Source: DASTRU01 sp035761045 (GTDB taxonomy: Bacteria > Pseudomonadota > Gammaproteobacteria > Burkholderiales > Burkholderiaceae_E). From it: DNA of 9,216 bases. Shown here in pieces: positions 1 through 6,187 of this stretch. A model generated the notes under the pieces. It searched no databases. It was not told the origin of the DNA and saw only the letters and a list, made by a program, of their open reading frames with translations. The stretch is taken from positions 1 to 9,216 of the forward strand of contig DASTRU010000253.1 of the NCBI GenBank assembly GCA_035761045.1, in the 5' to 3' direction. The stretch's first letter is position 1. Each line of letters opens with the position of its first letter. The position numbers were made by a program, and so were the translations under genes.

Positions 1-1
1 C

Positions 2-526
2 GTTATCGCCGGCGCGCTTGAACAAAGCGCCACGGCGGGCGCGTCGATCGCCGCGAATTTGCCGCTCACGATGTTCATCATCATGACCTTGCTGATGATT
101 CAACTGCAAAGCTTCTCGCGCAGCCTAATGGTGTTTCTGACCGGCCCACTCGGATTCATCGGCGCGTCACTCGCGTTGTTGTTGCTTGCCCGTCCGTTCG
201 GGTTTGTCGCGCAACTTGGCGTGATCGCGCTTGTTGGAATGATCGTGCGCAATTCGGTCATCTTGGTGGATCAAATCGAGCAAGACCGCGCGGCGGGATC
301 GGACGTATGGACGGCCATCGTCGAGTCCGCCGTACGACGGTTTAGGCCCATCGTGCTGACCGCCGCCGCCGCGGTGCTCGCGATGATTCCACTTTCGCGC
401 AGCGTGTTTTGGGGGCCGATGGCGGTGGCGATCATGGGTGGTTTGATCGTCGCCACCGTGCTCACGCTGCTGTTTTTGCCGGCGCTTTATGCGACTTGGT
501 TTCGCGTCAAACGCGTCTCGCCGTGA
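2..526 (+). CDS. RND family efflux transporter permease, C-terminal part (5' end outside window)
   Basis: Inner-membrane proton-driven pump subunit of the AcrB/HAE1 type, which normally works with a periplasmic adaptor and an outer-membrane channel to export drugs or other toxic compounds. Only the last 174 residues are present; the frame is open from base 2, so the gene starts upstream. The stretch covers the last transmembrane block of the family. It shows a hydrophobic helix around LTMFIIMTLLMI, then PLGFIGASLALLLL, then the family-typical LGVIALVGMIVRNSVILVDQIE. The cytoplasmic turn RRFRPIVLTA and the helices ending in FLPALYATWF follow. The tail ends four residues after a basic RVKR, as usual for cytoplasmic ends in this family. 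The fragment has no frameshift or stop. The substrate cannot be told, because the porter domains are missing. Adaptor and channel genes would be expected upstream, outside the window. Confidence 0.9.
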   Translation, partial: VIAGALEQSATAGASIAANLPLTMFIIMTLLMIQLQSFSRSLMVFLTGPLGFIGASLALLLLARPFGFVAQLGVIALVGMIVRNSVILVDQIEQDRAAGSDVWTAIVESAVRRFRPIVLTAAAAVLAMIPLSRSVFWGPMAVAIMGGLIVATVLTLLFLPALYATWFRVKRVSP

Positions 527-538
527 ATTTTTAAGGTC

Positions 539-563
539 GGGCGAGGCGTTTGCCGCCCGGTTT
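539..563 (+). terminator. Possible weak terminator hairpin after the RND gene
   Basis: Thirteen bases after the RND stop, GGGC and GGC (539-547, with GA bulged) can pair with GCCGCCC (552-558) around a GTTT loop. Only GGTTT follows, not a true U-run, so it would be a poor intrinsic terminator. It may simply be a GC-rich inverted repeat. Confidence 0.25.
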
Positions 564-585
564 CCCGCTACAATCGCGGGCTTTT
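564..585 (+). promoter_or_regulatory. Possible -10 element or small terminator hairpin before rpsF
   Basis: TACAAT at 569-574 matches the sigma-70 -10 consensus at five of six bases and lies about 95 bp upstream of rpsF, a plausible promoter position for the ribosomal operon. No good -35 sits 16-18 bp upstream (GCGTTT at 546-551 is poor). The same hexamer is in the loop of a CCCGC/GCGGG hairpin (564-568 with 576-580) followed by CTTTT, which could instead be a short terminator of the RND operon. The two readings cannot be separated by eye. Confidence 0.35.
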
Positions 586-631
586 CCACCTTGCCGCACC
601 GGTCCCACGCATGCTGGGCGGCCTCACCGCT

Positions 632-651
632 GGCGATTTTCCTAAGTCGCC
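632..651 (+). promoter_or_regulatory. Stem-loop in the rpsF leader, possible S6:S18 autoregulatory site
   Basis: GGCGATTT (632-639) pairs with AAGTCGCC (644-651) around a TCCT loop: eight pairs including one G-T wobble. It ends eleven bases before the AAAAGGAG ribosome binding site. A CCG triplet lies at 650-652 at the base of the stem. In many bacteria the rpsF leader carries an RNA structure with a bulged CCG that binds the S6:S18 complex and represses the operon. The position fits, but I could not match the full consensus, so the role is inference. Confidence 0.35.
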
Positions 652-673
652 GCACGTCCAAAAGGAGTACTTA

Positions 674-1033
674 ATGCGTCATTACGAAATCGTGGTGATC
701 GTTCACCCCGATCAAAGCGAGCAAGTGCCCGCGATGATCGAGCGTTACAAAGGCATGATCGAAGGCCAAGGCGGCAAGATTCACCGCCTCGAGGATTGGG
801 GCCGTCGCCAGCTTGCCTATCCCATCCAAAAGCTGTTCAAGGCGCACTATGTGTGCATGAACATCGAGTGCGGTCAAGCCACGCTTGACGAACTCGAACA
901 TGCATTCAAGTTCAACGACGCCGTGCTGCGCCACTTGACGGTCAAGACCGACAAGGCCGAAACGACTCCGTCTCCGATGATGCGTGCGCTCGAAAAGGAG
1001 CAAAAACGCGCGGCGGAGGCGCCGCCTGCCTGA
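674..1033 (+). CDS. rpsF: 30S ribosomal protein S6
   Basis: Small-subunit ribosomal protein S6, which binds 16S rRNA as a heterodimer with S18 in the central domain (platform) of the 30S subunit. The 119-residue product opens with the family pattern MRHYEIVVIVHPDQS and continues with GGKIHRLEDWGRRQLAYPIQK and FKFNDAVLRHLTVK, covering the whole ferredoxin-like fold. The tail after about residue 95 is charged and Ala-rich (EKEQKRAAEAPPA), as in other proteobacterial S6 proteins. A strong ribosome binding site, AAAAGGAG at 660-667, sits six bases before this ATG, which fixes the start; an in-frame upstream TTG-type extension lacks homology. It is the first gene of an operon with priB, rpsR and rplI, and the S18 partner is encoded two genes downstream. 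Confidence 0.97.
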   Translation: MRHYEIVVIVHPDQSEQVPAMIERYKGMIEGQGGKIHRLEDWGRRQLAYPIQKLFKAHYVCMNIECGQATLDELEHAFKFNDAVLRHLTVKTDKAETTPSPMMRALEKEQKRAAEAPPA

Positions 1034-1058
1034 GCGTGAACCCGGTACCGCTGGCGCC

Positions 1059-1373
1059 ATGAATGCGCTGCGGTTGTCGGCCGAAATAGTCGAGCGCGAC
1101 GCGTCGCGTTACACCCCGGCAGGTGTCCCAGTAGTTGATTTTCGGTTGTTGCATCGATCGGAAATCGTGGAGGCCGGGATCCAACGTAGCGTGGAGTTCG
1201 AGGTGAGGGCAGTGGGCATTGGCGATATTTGTCAATCCATCGTTGCAGCGCCTCTCGCCGTTGGGCTGACATTCACCGGATTTCTCGCTAAGCGTTCGGC
1301 TAATTCGAAGACTCTTGTATTTCACGTCATGGGCATTGAAACACCTGACGTGGAACGAATCATGAATCGTTAA
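1059..1373 (+). CDS. priB: Primosomal replication protein N (PriB)
   Basis: Single-strand DNA-binding OB-fold protein of 104 residues. It stabilises PriA on stalled forks and helps reload DnaB during replication restart. The N-terminus MNALRLSAEIVERD, the YTPAGVPVVDFRLLHRSE strand pair and the late GFLAKRSANSKTLVFHV strand match the betaproteobacterial PriB pattern, including the acidic/basic alternation on the OB barrel. The chosen ATG gives the usual length and begins exactly where homology begins; longer in-frame starts would add an Arg-rich stretch that overlaps rpsF. There is no obvious Shine-Dalgarno sequence in the 25 nt after rpsF, so translation may depend on coupling. Its place between rpsF and rpsR is the conserved beta/gammaproteobacterial arrangement and supports the lineage call. 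The client helicase gene, dnaB, lies about 0.9 kb downstream. Confidence 0.93.
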   Translation: MNALRLSAEIVERDASRYTPAGVPVVDFRLLHRSEIVEAGIQRSVEFEVRAVGIGDICQSIVAAPLAVGLTFTGFLAKRSANSKTLVFHVMGIETPDVERIMNR

Positions 1374-1385
1374 AAGGACATCACC

Positions 1386-1679
1386 ATGCCTCGTCCAATG
1401 GGTGGTAAAGCTGGTAAGGGTAAGTTCGTTAAGAACCGCCGCCAGCAACAAAATCCGCTGTTCAAGCGTCGTAAGTTTTGCCGTTTCACGGCGGAAGGCG
1501 TTGAGAAGATCGACTACAAAGATGTCGACGTGCTCAAGGACTTCATTCAAGACAACGGCAAGATCATGCCGGCGCGCATCACCGGCACGAAAGCTAATTT
1601 CCAACGTCAACTCGATACGGCCATTAAGCGCGCGCGTTATTTAGCGCTGTTGCCGTACACCGATTTGCACAAGGCTTGA
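1386..1679 (+). CDS. rpsR: 30S ribosomal protein S18
   Basis: Small-subunit protein S18, the partner of S6 on the 16S rRNA platform. The 97-residue product contains the family core RRQQQNPLFKRRKFCRFTAEG, KIDYKDVDVLKDFI, KIMPARITGTKANFQRQLD and AIKRARYLALLPYTD, all intact. The basic Gly/Lys-rich N-terminal arm (MPRPMGGKAGKGKFVKN) is a few residues longer than I recall for Burkholderia S18 (about 91 residues), and an alternative ATG at residue 5 would shorten it slightly. The chosen ATG has AAAAGGA (1372-1378) seven bases upstream. The first codons favour T-ending forms such as GGT, GCT and GTT, unlike most of the window, as expected in a highly expressed gene. It follows priB by 12 nt and precedes rplI by 14 nt. 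Confidence 0.97.
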   Translation: MPRPMGGKAGKGKFVKNRRQQQNPLFKRRKFCRFTAEGVEKIDYKDVDVLKDFIQDNGKIMPARITGTKANFQRQLDTAIKRARYLALLPYTDLHKA

Positions 1680-1693
1680 GCGAGGACATCATC

Positions 1694-2146
1694 ATGCAAG
1701 TCATCCTGCTCGAAAAAGTATTAAACCTCGGCAACTTGGGCGACATCGTTCGCGTCAAGGACGGGTATGCGCGCAACTTCTTAATTCCTCAGCGCAAAGC
1801 CAAGCGCGCCACCGACAACGCCATCAAGGAATTCGAAGTGCGCCGCGCCGAGCTTGAAAAAGCCGCCGCCGAACGCCTTGCCGCCGCGCAAGCCGTGGCC
1901 GCGAAGCTTGGTGGTACCTCGATCTCCATTCCCGCGAAATCAGGCGTGGACGGTCGATTGTTCGGTTCCGTCACCAACTTCGACATCGCCGAGGCGCTGG
2001 GCAAGCAAGGCACCACGGTCGAGAAGGCGCAAGTGCGCATGCCAAATGGTCCGCTCAAGATCGTGGGTGAGCATCAAGTGCAAATCGCGCTGCATACCGA
2101 TGTGGTAGTGGACGTCACGATCAACGTCATTGGCGAACACGCGTAA
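1694..2146 (+). CDS. rplI: 50S ribosomal protein L9
   Basis: Large-subunit protein L9, which binds 23S rRNA at the base of the L1 stalk and projects a long helix that influences reading-frame fidelity. The 150-residue length is standard. The N-terminal RNA-binding domain (MQVILLEKVLNLGNLGDIVRVKDGYARNFL, in two parts around residues 1-40) contains the diagnostic GNLGD and VKDGYARNFLIP signatures. A long Ala/Glu/Lys-rich connecting helix (about 41-75) and the C-terminal domain (KSGVDGRLFGSVTNFDIAEAL onward) follow. GAGGA at 1682-1686 lies seven bases before the ATG, favouring it over the in-frame TTG at 1676 that overlaps the rpsR stop. It is the last gene of the ribosomal operon; a strong terminator follows within 25 bp. 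Confidence 0.97.
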   Translation: MQVILLEKVLNLGNLGDIVRVKDGYARNFLIPQRKAKRATDNAIKEFEVRRAELEKAAAERLAAAQAVAAKLGGTSISIPAKSGVDGRLFGSVTNFDIAEALGKQGTTVEKAQVRMPNGPLKIVGEHQVQIALHTDVVVDVTINVIGEHA

Positions 2147-2168
2147 TTCGCGTTAAGCATGTCGTGTA

Positions 2169-2200
2169 AGGCCGGCTCCCTCGGGAGGCCGGCCTTTTTT
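2169..2200 (+). terminator. Rho-independent terminator of the rpsF-priB-rpsR-rplI operon
   Basis: AGGCCGGC (2169-2176) pairs perfectly with GCCGGCCT (2188-2195). TCC (2177-2179) continues the stem with GGA (2184-2186) after a single bulged G (2187), and the tetraloop is CTCG. Six T residues (2195-2200) follow directly. This is a strong intrinsic terminator 22 bp after the rplI stop and separates the ribosomal operon from dnaB. Confidence 0.93.
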
Positions 2201-2236
2201 ACTTGAGCGGCGAAGTTATTCGCGATCGCCCACAGC

Positions 2237-2257
2237 TTATCCACAGAGTTATCCGCA
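2237..2257 (+). promoter_or_regulatory. Two tandem DnaA boxes upstream of dnaB
   Basis: TTATCCACA at 2237-2245 is a perfect match to the high-affinity DnaA box (TTATNCACA). A second copy, TTATCCGCA at 2249-2257, differs by one base. Both have the same orientation and are separated by three bases, a spacing of 12 bp start to start. They lie 54-74 bp before the dnaB start codon, where bound DnaA could affect transcription. I see no additional box or AT-rich unwinding element nearby, so a chromosomal origin is not supported here. Confidence 0.6.
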
Positions 2258-2263
2258 GCAGCG

Positions 2264-2304
2264 TTGAGATTGGCATTTATCTCTTACGCCACCGCGACTA
2301 AAGT
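2264..2304 (+). promoter_or_regulatory. dnaB leader with possible promoter elements
   Basis: Since a terminator precedes it, dnaB needs its own promoter. TTGAGA (2264-2269) resembles a -35 element, but no good -10 lies 16-18 bp downstream; TAAAGT (2299-2304) is too far away. GAGAT and ATCTC (2266-2270, 2279-2283) form a 5-bp inverted repeat. The actual promoter cannot be fixed by eye. Confidence 0.2.
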
Positions 2305-2310
2305 ACTCAG

Positions 2311-3711
2311 ATGAACTCGCCCATCCCTTTGCATTCGCGCGAACGCGCCGCTGAATCCGCCACCGAAGCGTTACGAGTCCCACCGCATTCGGTGGAAGCA
2401 GAGCAGTCGGTGCTTGGCGGTCTCTTGCTCGATAACCACGCATGGGATCGAATCGCCGATTTGGTCGCGGAGAGCGATTTCTACCGGTTCGATCACCGTC
2501 TGATTTTTCAGCACATCGTTAGGCTGATCTCGGAAAGCAAGCCCGCCGACGTGGTGACGGTGTTCGAATCGTTACGCAATTCCGGGAAGGCCGAGGACGC
2601 GGGCGGCCTTGCCTACATCAATGCTCTCGCGCAAAACACGCCGAGCGCGGCAAACATTCGCCGGTACGCGGAAATCGTGCGCGATCGCGGCGTGCTACGT
2701 CAGCTCGTCACCGTGTCCGATGAAATTTCAAGCCGCGCCTTCAATCCCCAAGGCAAGGACACGCGGCAAATCCTCGACGAAGCGGAGTCGAAGATTTTCG
2801 CGATCGCCGAAGAGGGCGCGCGCGGCGCGCAAGGGTTCGCGAAGATGGACGATTTGCTCGCGCAAGTCGTCACGCGCATCGACGAGTTGTGTCATCGCGA
2901 CAATCCCAGCGAAGTCACGGGCGTGCCGACTGGCTTCATGGATCTCGACAATAAAACCGCGGGCTTGCAGCCCGGCGATCTAGTCATCGTCGCTGGGCGT
3001 CCGTCGATGGGTAAGACCGCGTTCTCGCTCAACATCGGCGAGTACGTCGCGATCGAGCAAGGCCTGCCCGTCGCGGTGTTTTCGATGGAAATGGGCGGCA
3101 CTCAGCTTGCGCTGCGGATGCTGTGCTCGGTAGGTCGACTAGATCAGCAACGGGTGCGGATCGGCCGGATTGGCGATGATGACTGGCCGCGTTTAATGGC
3201 CGCCGTGCACAAAATGCGCGAGGCACCGTTGTTCATCGATGAAACGCCCGCGCTGAACCCGCTCGAACTGCGCGCGCGCGCACGACGGCTGGCGCGGCAA
3301 TACGGCAAGCTCGGCTTGATCATCGTCGACTACCTACAGCTCATGTCGTCCGCGCGCGGCGACGGCGAGAATCGGGCGACGGAAATTTCCGAAATCAGCC
3401 GATCGCTCAAGGCCTTGGCAAAGGAATTGGGTTGCCCGCTCATCGCGCTATCGCAGCTCAACCGCTCCTTGGAACAGCGCCCGAACAAGCGTCCGGTGAT
3501 GAGCGATTTGCGCGAATCGGGCGCGATCGAGCAAGACGCCGACGTGGTACTCGGCATTTATCGCGACGAGGTTTACAACCCCGACTCGCCCGATAAAGGT
3601 AAGGCCGAGATTTTGATTTTGAAGCAGCGTAACGGCCCGCTCGGCACCGTGGTCACGACCTTTCTCGGCGAATACACGCGGTTTGAAAACTACGCCGCGC
3701 AACCGTATTGA
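2311..3711 (+). CDS. dnaB: Replicative DNA helicase DnaB
   Basis: Hexameric 5'-to-3' ATP-driven helicase that unwinds DNA at the replication fork and contacts primase and the clamp loader. The 466-residue length is typical. The N-terminal domain begins at about residue 23 with VPPHSVEAEQSVLGGLLLD and extends to about 125. A linker precedes the RecA-like core starting at GVPTGFMDLD. Walker A is GRPSMGKT (229-236), Walker B ends at Asp340 in LIIVDYLQLM, and the conserved LSQLNRSLEQRPNKRPVMSD and LKQRNGPLG motifs (basic residues Lys438 and Arg440) follow. No intein interrupts the P-loop, a frequent insertion site in this family. The ATG has no clear Shine-Dalgarno sequence, but homology supports a start close to it. 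Two DnaA boxes lie upstream, and the stop codon overlaps the probable start of cobT. Confidence 0.97.
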   Translation: MNSPIPLHSRERAAESATEALRVPPHSVEAEQSVLGGLLLDNHAWDRIADLVAESDFYRFDHRLIFQHIVRLISESKPADVVTVFESLRNSGKAEDAGGLAYINALAQNTPSAANIRRYAEIVRDRGVLRQLVTVSDEISSRAFNPQGKDTRQILDEAESKIFAIAEEGARGAQGFAKMDDLLAQVVTRIDELCHRDNPSEVTGVPTGFMDLDNKTAGLQPGDLVIVAGRPSMGKTAFSLNIGEYVAIEQGLPVAVFSMEMGGTQLALRMLCSVGRLDQQRVRIGRIGDDDWPRLMAAVHKMREAPLFIDETPALNPLELRARARRLARQYGKLGLIIVDYLQLMSSARGDGENRATEISEISRSLKALAKELGCPLIALSQLNRSLEQRPNKRPVMSDLRESGAIEQDADVVLGIYRDEVYNPDSPDKGKAEILILKQRNGPLGTVVTTFLGEYTRFENYAAQPY

Positions 3712-4790
3712 ACGCCGCGCTCGATTCATACTCGGGCGCGCTTGTGCCGCCGATCATGCCGATCGCCGACGCGACGTTGGATGCGCGTTTGCGCGTTGTC
3801 ATCGACCGGAAAACCAAGCCGCTCGGCGCCTTGGGCCGACTCGAAGCGCTCGCGCTACAACTCGGTTTGATACAACGCGCCGTGACGGTCCGGCTTCACG
3901 CGCCGCAAGTGATTGTCTTCGCGGCCGACCATGGGCTCGCCAGGCAAGGGGTATCGGCATACCCTCAAGCCGTCACGCGGCAAATGATTACGAACATGGT
4001 GGACGGCGGCGCGGCGATTAGCGTTCTCGCGCGTCAACATGGCCTCGCGCTGACGGTGGTGGATGCAGGAATCGTCGAGCCGCTACATGATCTTGCAGGC
4101 AACGCGCACGTCAATTTCATACCTCGACGAATTGGCCCGGGCACGCGTGACGCGAGCATCGAGCCGGCGATGACGCAAGACCAATGTCAACGCGCGATCG
4201 CGAGCGGTCGCGAGATCGTTCGCCAATTACCCGGCAACGCGCTGCTGGTTGGGGAAATGGGCATCGGCAACACGTCGGCGGCGGCGCTATTGCTGGCGCG
4301 ACTGGCCAATTTCCCCATCGAGTCGTGCGTGGGGCGTGGCACGGGGCTCGATGCCGATCAACTCAAGCACAAAGCCGCCGTGCTCGAACGTGCATTGACG
4401 AAGCACGCGACCGCGCGCGCGCCGCTCGACGTCCTGGCCACGTTCGGCGGCTTTGAAATCGCGATGATGGTGGGCGCGCTATGGCAAGCCGCGCATGAAC
4501 GTCGGGTCGTCGTTGTTGATGGTTTCATTACGACGGCGGCGGTGCTGGTCGCGCATGCGCTCGCGCCGGCCGTGCTCGACTATTGCGTATTCGCTCATCG
4601 CAGCGATGAAAACGCGCATGCGCTCATGCTGTCCAGGCTGGGCGTGGCGCCGTTACTCGATCTGCAATTGCGGCTTGGCGAGGGGTCCGGCGCGGTGTTG
4701 GCGTGGCCGCTCGTGTGTTCGGCGGCGCATGTACTCAACGAGATGGCGAGCTTTGAATCGGCCGGCGTCGCCGATCGCGACGTGGCATGA
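3708..4790 (+). CDS. cobT: Nicotinate-nucleotide--dimethylbenzimidazole phosphoribosyltransferase (CobT)
   Basis: Transfers the phosphoribosyl group of nicotinate mononucleotide to 5,6-dimethylbenzimidazole, giving alpha-ribazole phosphate, the lower ligand precursor of cobalamin. Family motifs are complete: KPLGALGRLE near residue 45, FAADHGLARQGVSAYP (AADHG at 72-76), GEMGIGNTSAAALL with Glu183, GRGTGLD, and GEGSGAVLAWPL with Glu325. The two glutamates align in position with the functionally important Glu174 and Glu317 of Salmonella CobT. Residue numbers assume the TTG at 3708, which overlaps the dnaB stop and yields 360 residues, about the family's usual length. GTG at 3744 (348 aa) or ATG at 3756 (344 aa) are alternatives, and none has a convincing ribosome binding site. 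The 3' end overlaps cobS by ATGA. Function is secure; the start is not. Confidence 0.95.
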   Translation: MNAALDSYSGALVPPIMPIADATLDARLRVVIDRKTKPLGALGRLEALALQLGLIQRAVTVRLHAPQVIVFAADHGLARQGVSAYPQAVTRQMITNMVDGGAAISVLARQHGLALTVVDAGIVEPLHDLAGNAHVNFIPRRIGPGTRDASIEPAMTQDQCQRAIASGREIVRQLPGNALLVGEMGIGNTSAAALLLARLANFPIESCVGRGTGLDADQLKHKAAVLERALTKHATARAPLDVLATFGGFEIAMMVGALWQAAHERRVVVVDGFITTAAVLVAHALAPAVLDYCVFAHRSDENAHALMLSRLGVAPLLDLQLRLGEGSGAVLAWPLVCSAAHVLNEMASFESAGVADRDVA

Positions 4791-5584
4791 GAGCGTGGCG
4801 CGCCCTTGGGCACGAGGTGCGGCTTGCGTTGATCGCGCTGCAATTTCTAACGCGCGTGCCGATTCCTTCGTGGATAGGGTTTGAATCGCAATGGCTGCAT
4901 GCGAGCGCGCGGCATTTTCCGCTGGTGGGCATGCTTGTTGGAACGTGCGCGGCGGCGGTGTTGTGGGCGAGCGCATGGTGGTGGCCCATGCCGATCGCGG
5001 TGGTGTTGTCGATCGTCGCGACCGTTTGGTTAACCGGCGGCTTTCATGAGGACGGGTTGGCCGATACCTGCGATGGGCTTGGCGGCGCGGTAAGCCGCGA
5101 GCGCGCGCTCGAAATCATGAAGGACTCTCGGCTCGGAAGTTATGGCGCCTTGGGTCTGGTGTTGATGTTGGCCCTTAAGGCACTCGCCTTGGTGTCGCTT
5201 GCGAATGTCGATCTCGTGCAAGCGTGTGGTGCGATCGTGTTCGCGCACACGGTGTCTCGCGCGGCAACCGTGGTGTTGTTACGTGTGTTGCCTTACGCGG
5301 GCGATCCCGCTCATGCCAAGGCCAAGCCGATGGCGCAACGCGTATCGCACATGGGTGTATTCATCGCGCTTGCGTGGGGGGTGTTTATCGCCGTGCCGTT
5401 GTGCGCTATCGCGGTTCGGCCGGTAACGACCGCTACGATCGCCACAATCGCATGCGCATGCGTGTGTGGACGTTGGTTTAAAAAACGTTTAGGCGGCTAC
5501 ACCGGCGACACCTTAGGCGCCACTCAACAGCTCACCGAAGTCGCGTGTTATCTCGCATGGCTTGCGAGCGCATTACGTGGGTGA
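4787..5584 (+). CDS. cobS: Adenosylcobinamide-GDP ribazoletransferase (cobalamin synthase, CobS)
   Basis: Integral inner-membrane enzyme that joins adenosylcobinamide-GDP to alpha-ribazole phosphate, making adenosylcobalamin phosphate. The 265 residues are about the normal length and strongly hydrophobic, with several predicted transmembrane stretches (for example around 45-65, 67-83, 119-140, 190-222). Family signatures are intact: LQFLTRVPIP (19-28), the acidic metal-binding loop GGFHEDGLADTCDG (84-97), KDSRLGSYG (112-120) and GYTGDTLGATQQ (237-248). The ATG lies inside the last codons of cobT (ATGA overlap), so translation is probably coupled. The 3' end overlaps the GTG start of the next gene. 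With CobT and CobC it forms the nucleotide-loop assembly module. CobU/CobP, which prepares the other substrate, is not in this window. Confidence 0.95.
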   Translation: MRAWRALGHEVRLALIALQFLTRVPIPSWIGFESQWLHASARHFPLVGMLVGTCAAAVLWASAWWWPMPIAVVLSIVATVWLTGGFHEDGLADTCDGLGGAVSRERALEIMKDSRLGSYGALGLVLMLALKALALVSLANVDLVQACGAIVFAHTVSRAATVVLLRVLPYAGDPAHAKAKPMAQRVSHMGVFIALAWGVFIAVPLCAIAVRPVTTATIATIACACVCGRWFKKRLGGYTGDTLGATQQLTEVACYLAWLASALRG

Positions 5585-6134
5585 ATTACTCGTTTGGCGC
5601 CATCCGCGCGCCTCGAACATCGCTGGCCGATGTATCGGACGAACCGACGTTGTCGCCGATCCACGAAAAATACGTCGTTTAGCCAACCGCATCGCGCGAT
5701 ACGCGGCGTCTTACGGCATTGCACGCGAGGTCTGGACATCGCCGCTTAAACGCTCCGCTTTGGTGGGCGCAAGTTTGAAAGCACGCGGTTGGATTCATCG
5801 CATCGATAACGGCTTAAGCGAGATCGACTTCGGCGAATGGGATGGCCGCGCGTGGTCCACCATCGAATGGGCGCACGTAGCCGCGTGGGAAGCCGATTTC
5901 ATGCATGCCCGGCCCGGTGGTGGGGAATCTCTTGCGATGCTGTTCGATCGCGTGGCGGCCTGCATTCAACGACTCCCCGCGCATGCCTTGATCGTCGGCC
6001 ATGCCGGTTGGATCAATGCCGCGCGCTGGTTATCCGAACGCGACGACTTACCAACGCCGCGCACATGGCCTCGCGCGCCTCGTTACGGCGCGCTGGCGCG
6101 AATACATACGCGACGAGAAGAAATTCCCCGATAA
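5577..6134 (+). CDS. cobC: Histidine phosphatase family protein, probable alpha-ribazole phosphatase (CobC)
   Basis: Likely removes the 5'-phosphate from alpha-ribazole phosphate or adenosylcobalamin phosphate, finishing the nucleotide loop. The 185-residue product has the histidine phosphatase plan. RHP (8-10) carries the phospho-accepting His9, where many relatives have RHG. GRCIGRTD (17-24) is typical of CobC. Arg59 lies in TSPLKRS, Glu82 in LSEIDFGEWDGR, and the second catalytic His142 in IVGHAGWI. GTG at 5577 is chosen because homology starts immediately (GELLVWRHP) and the start lies inside the end of cobS, giving an 8-bp overlap; an upstream in-frame TTG adds five unrelated residues. 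Position right after cobT-cobS supports CobC over a general phosphoglycerate-mutase-like enzyme. The C-terminus is short and basic. Substrate order is not decided by sequence. Confidence 0.85.
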   Translation: MGELLVWRHPRASNIAGRCIGRTDVVADPRKIRRLANRIARYAASYGIAREVWTSPLKRSALVGASLKARGWIHRIDNGLSEIDFGEWDGRAWSTIEWAHVAAWEADFMHARPGGGESLAMLFDRVAACIQRLPAHALIVGHAGWINAARWLSERDDLPTPRTWPRAPRYGALARIHTRREEIPR

Positions 6135-6187
6135 CTTTTAATCGGTTCATTACAATCTCGCACCGACTTCGTGCCGCGAGCGTCCTT

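Noticed and set aside
942..1610. Long open frame on the minus strand, about 222 codons, across rpsF-priB-rpsR
   Set aside because: It lies opposite three well-conserved genes, its translation resembles no family I know, and it has no ribosome binding site. It is a by-product of GC-rich codon use.
1676..1693. TTG start for rplI overlapping the rpsR stop
   Set aside because: L9 proteins begin MQVILLEKV, and the ribosome binding site GAGGA is placed correctly for the ATG at 1694.
2201..2310. Chromosomal replication origin at the DnaA boxes
   Set aside because: There are only two boxes, no AT-rich unwinding region, and no dnaA, dnaN, parA or gidA next to it. A regulatory role is the simpler reading.
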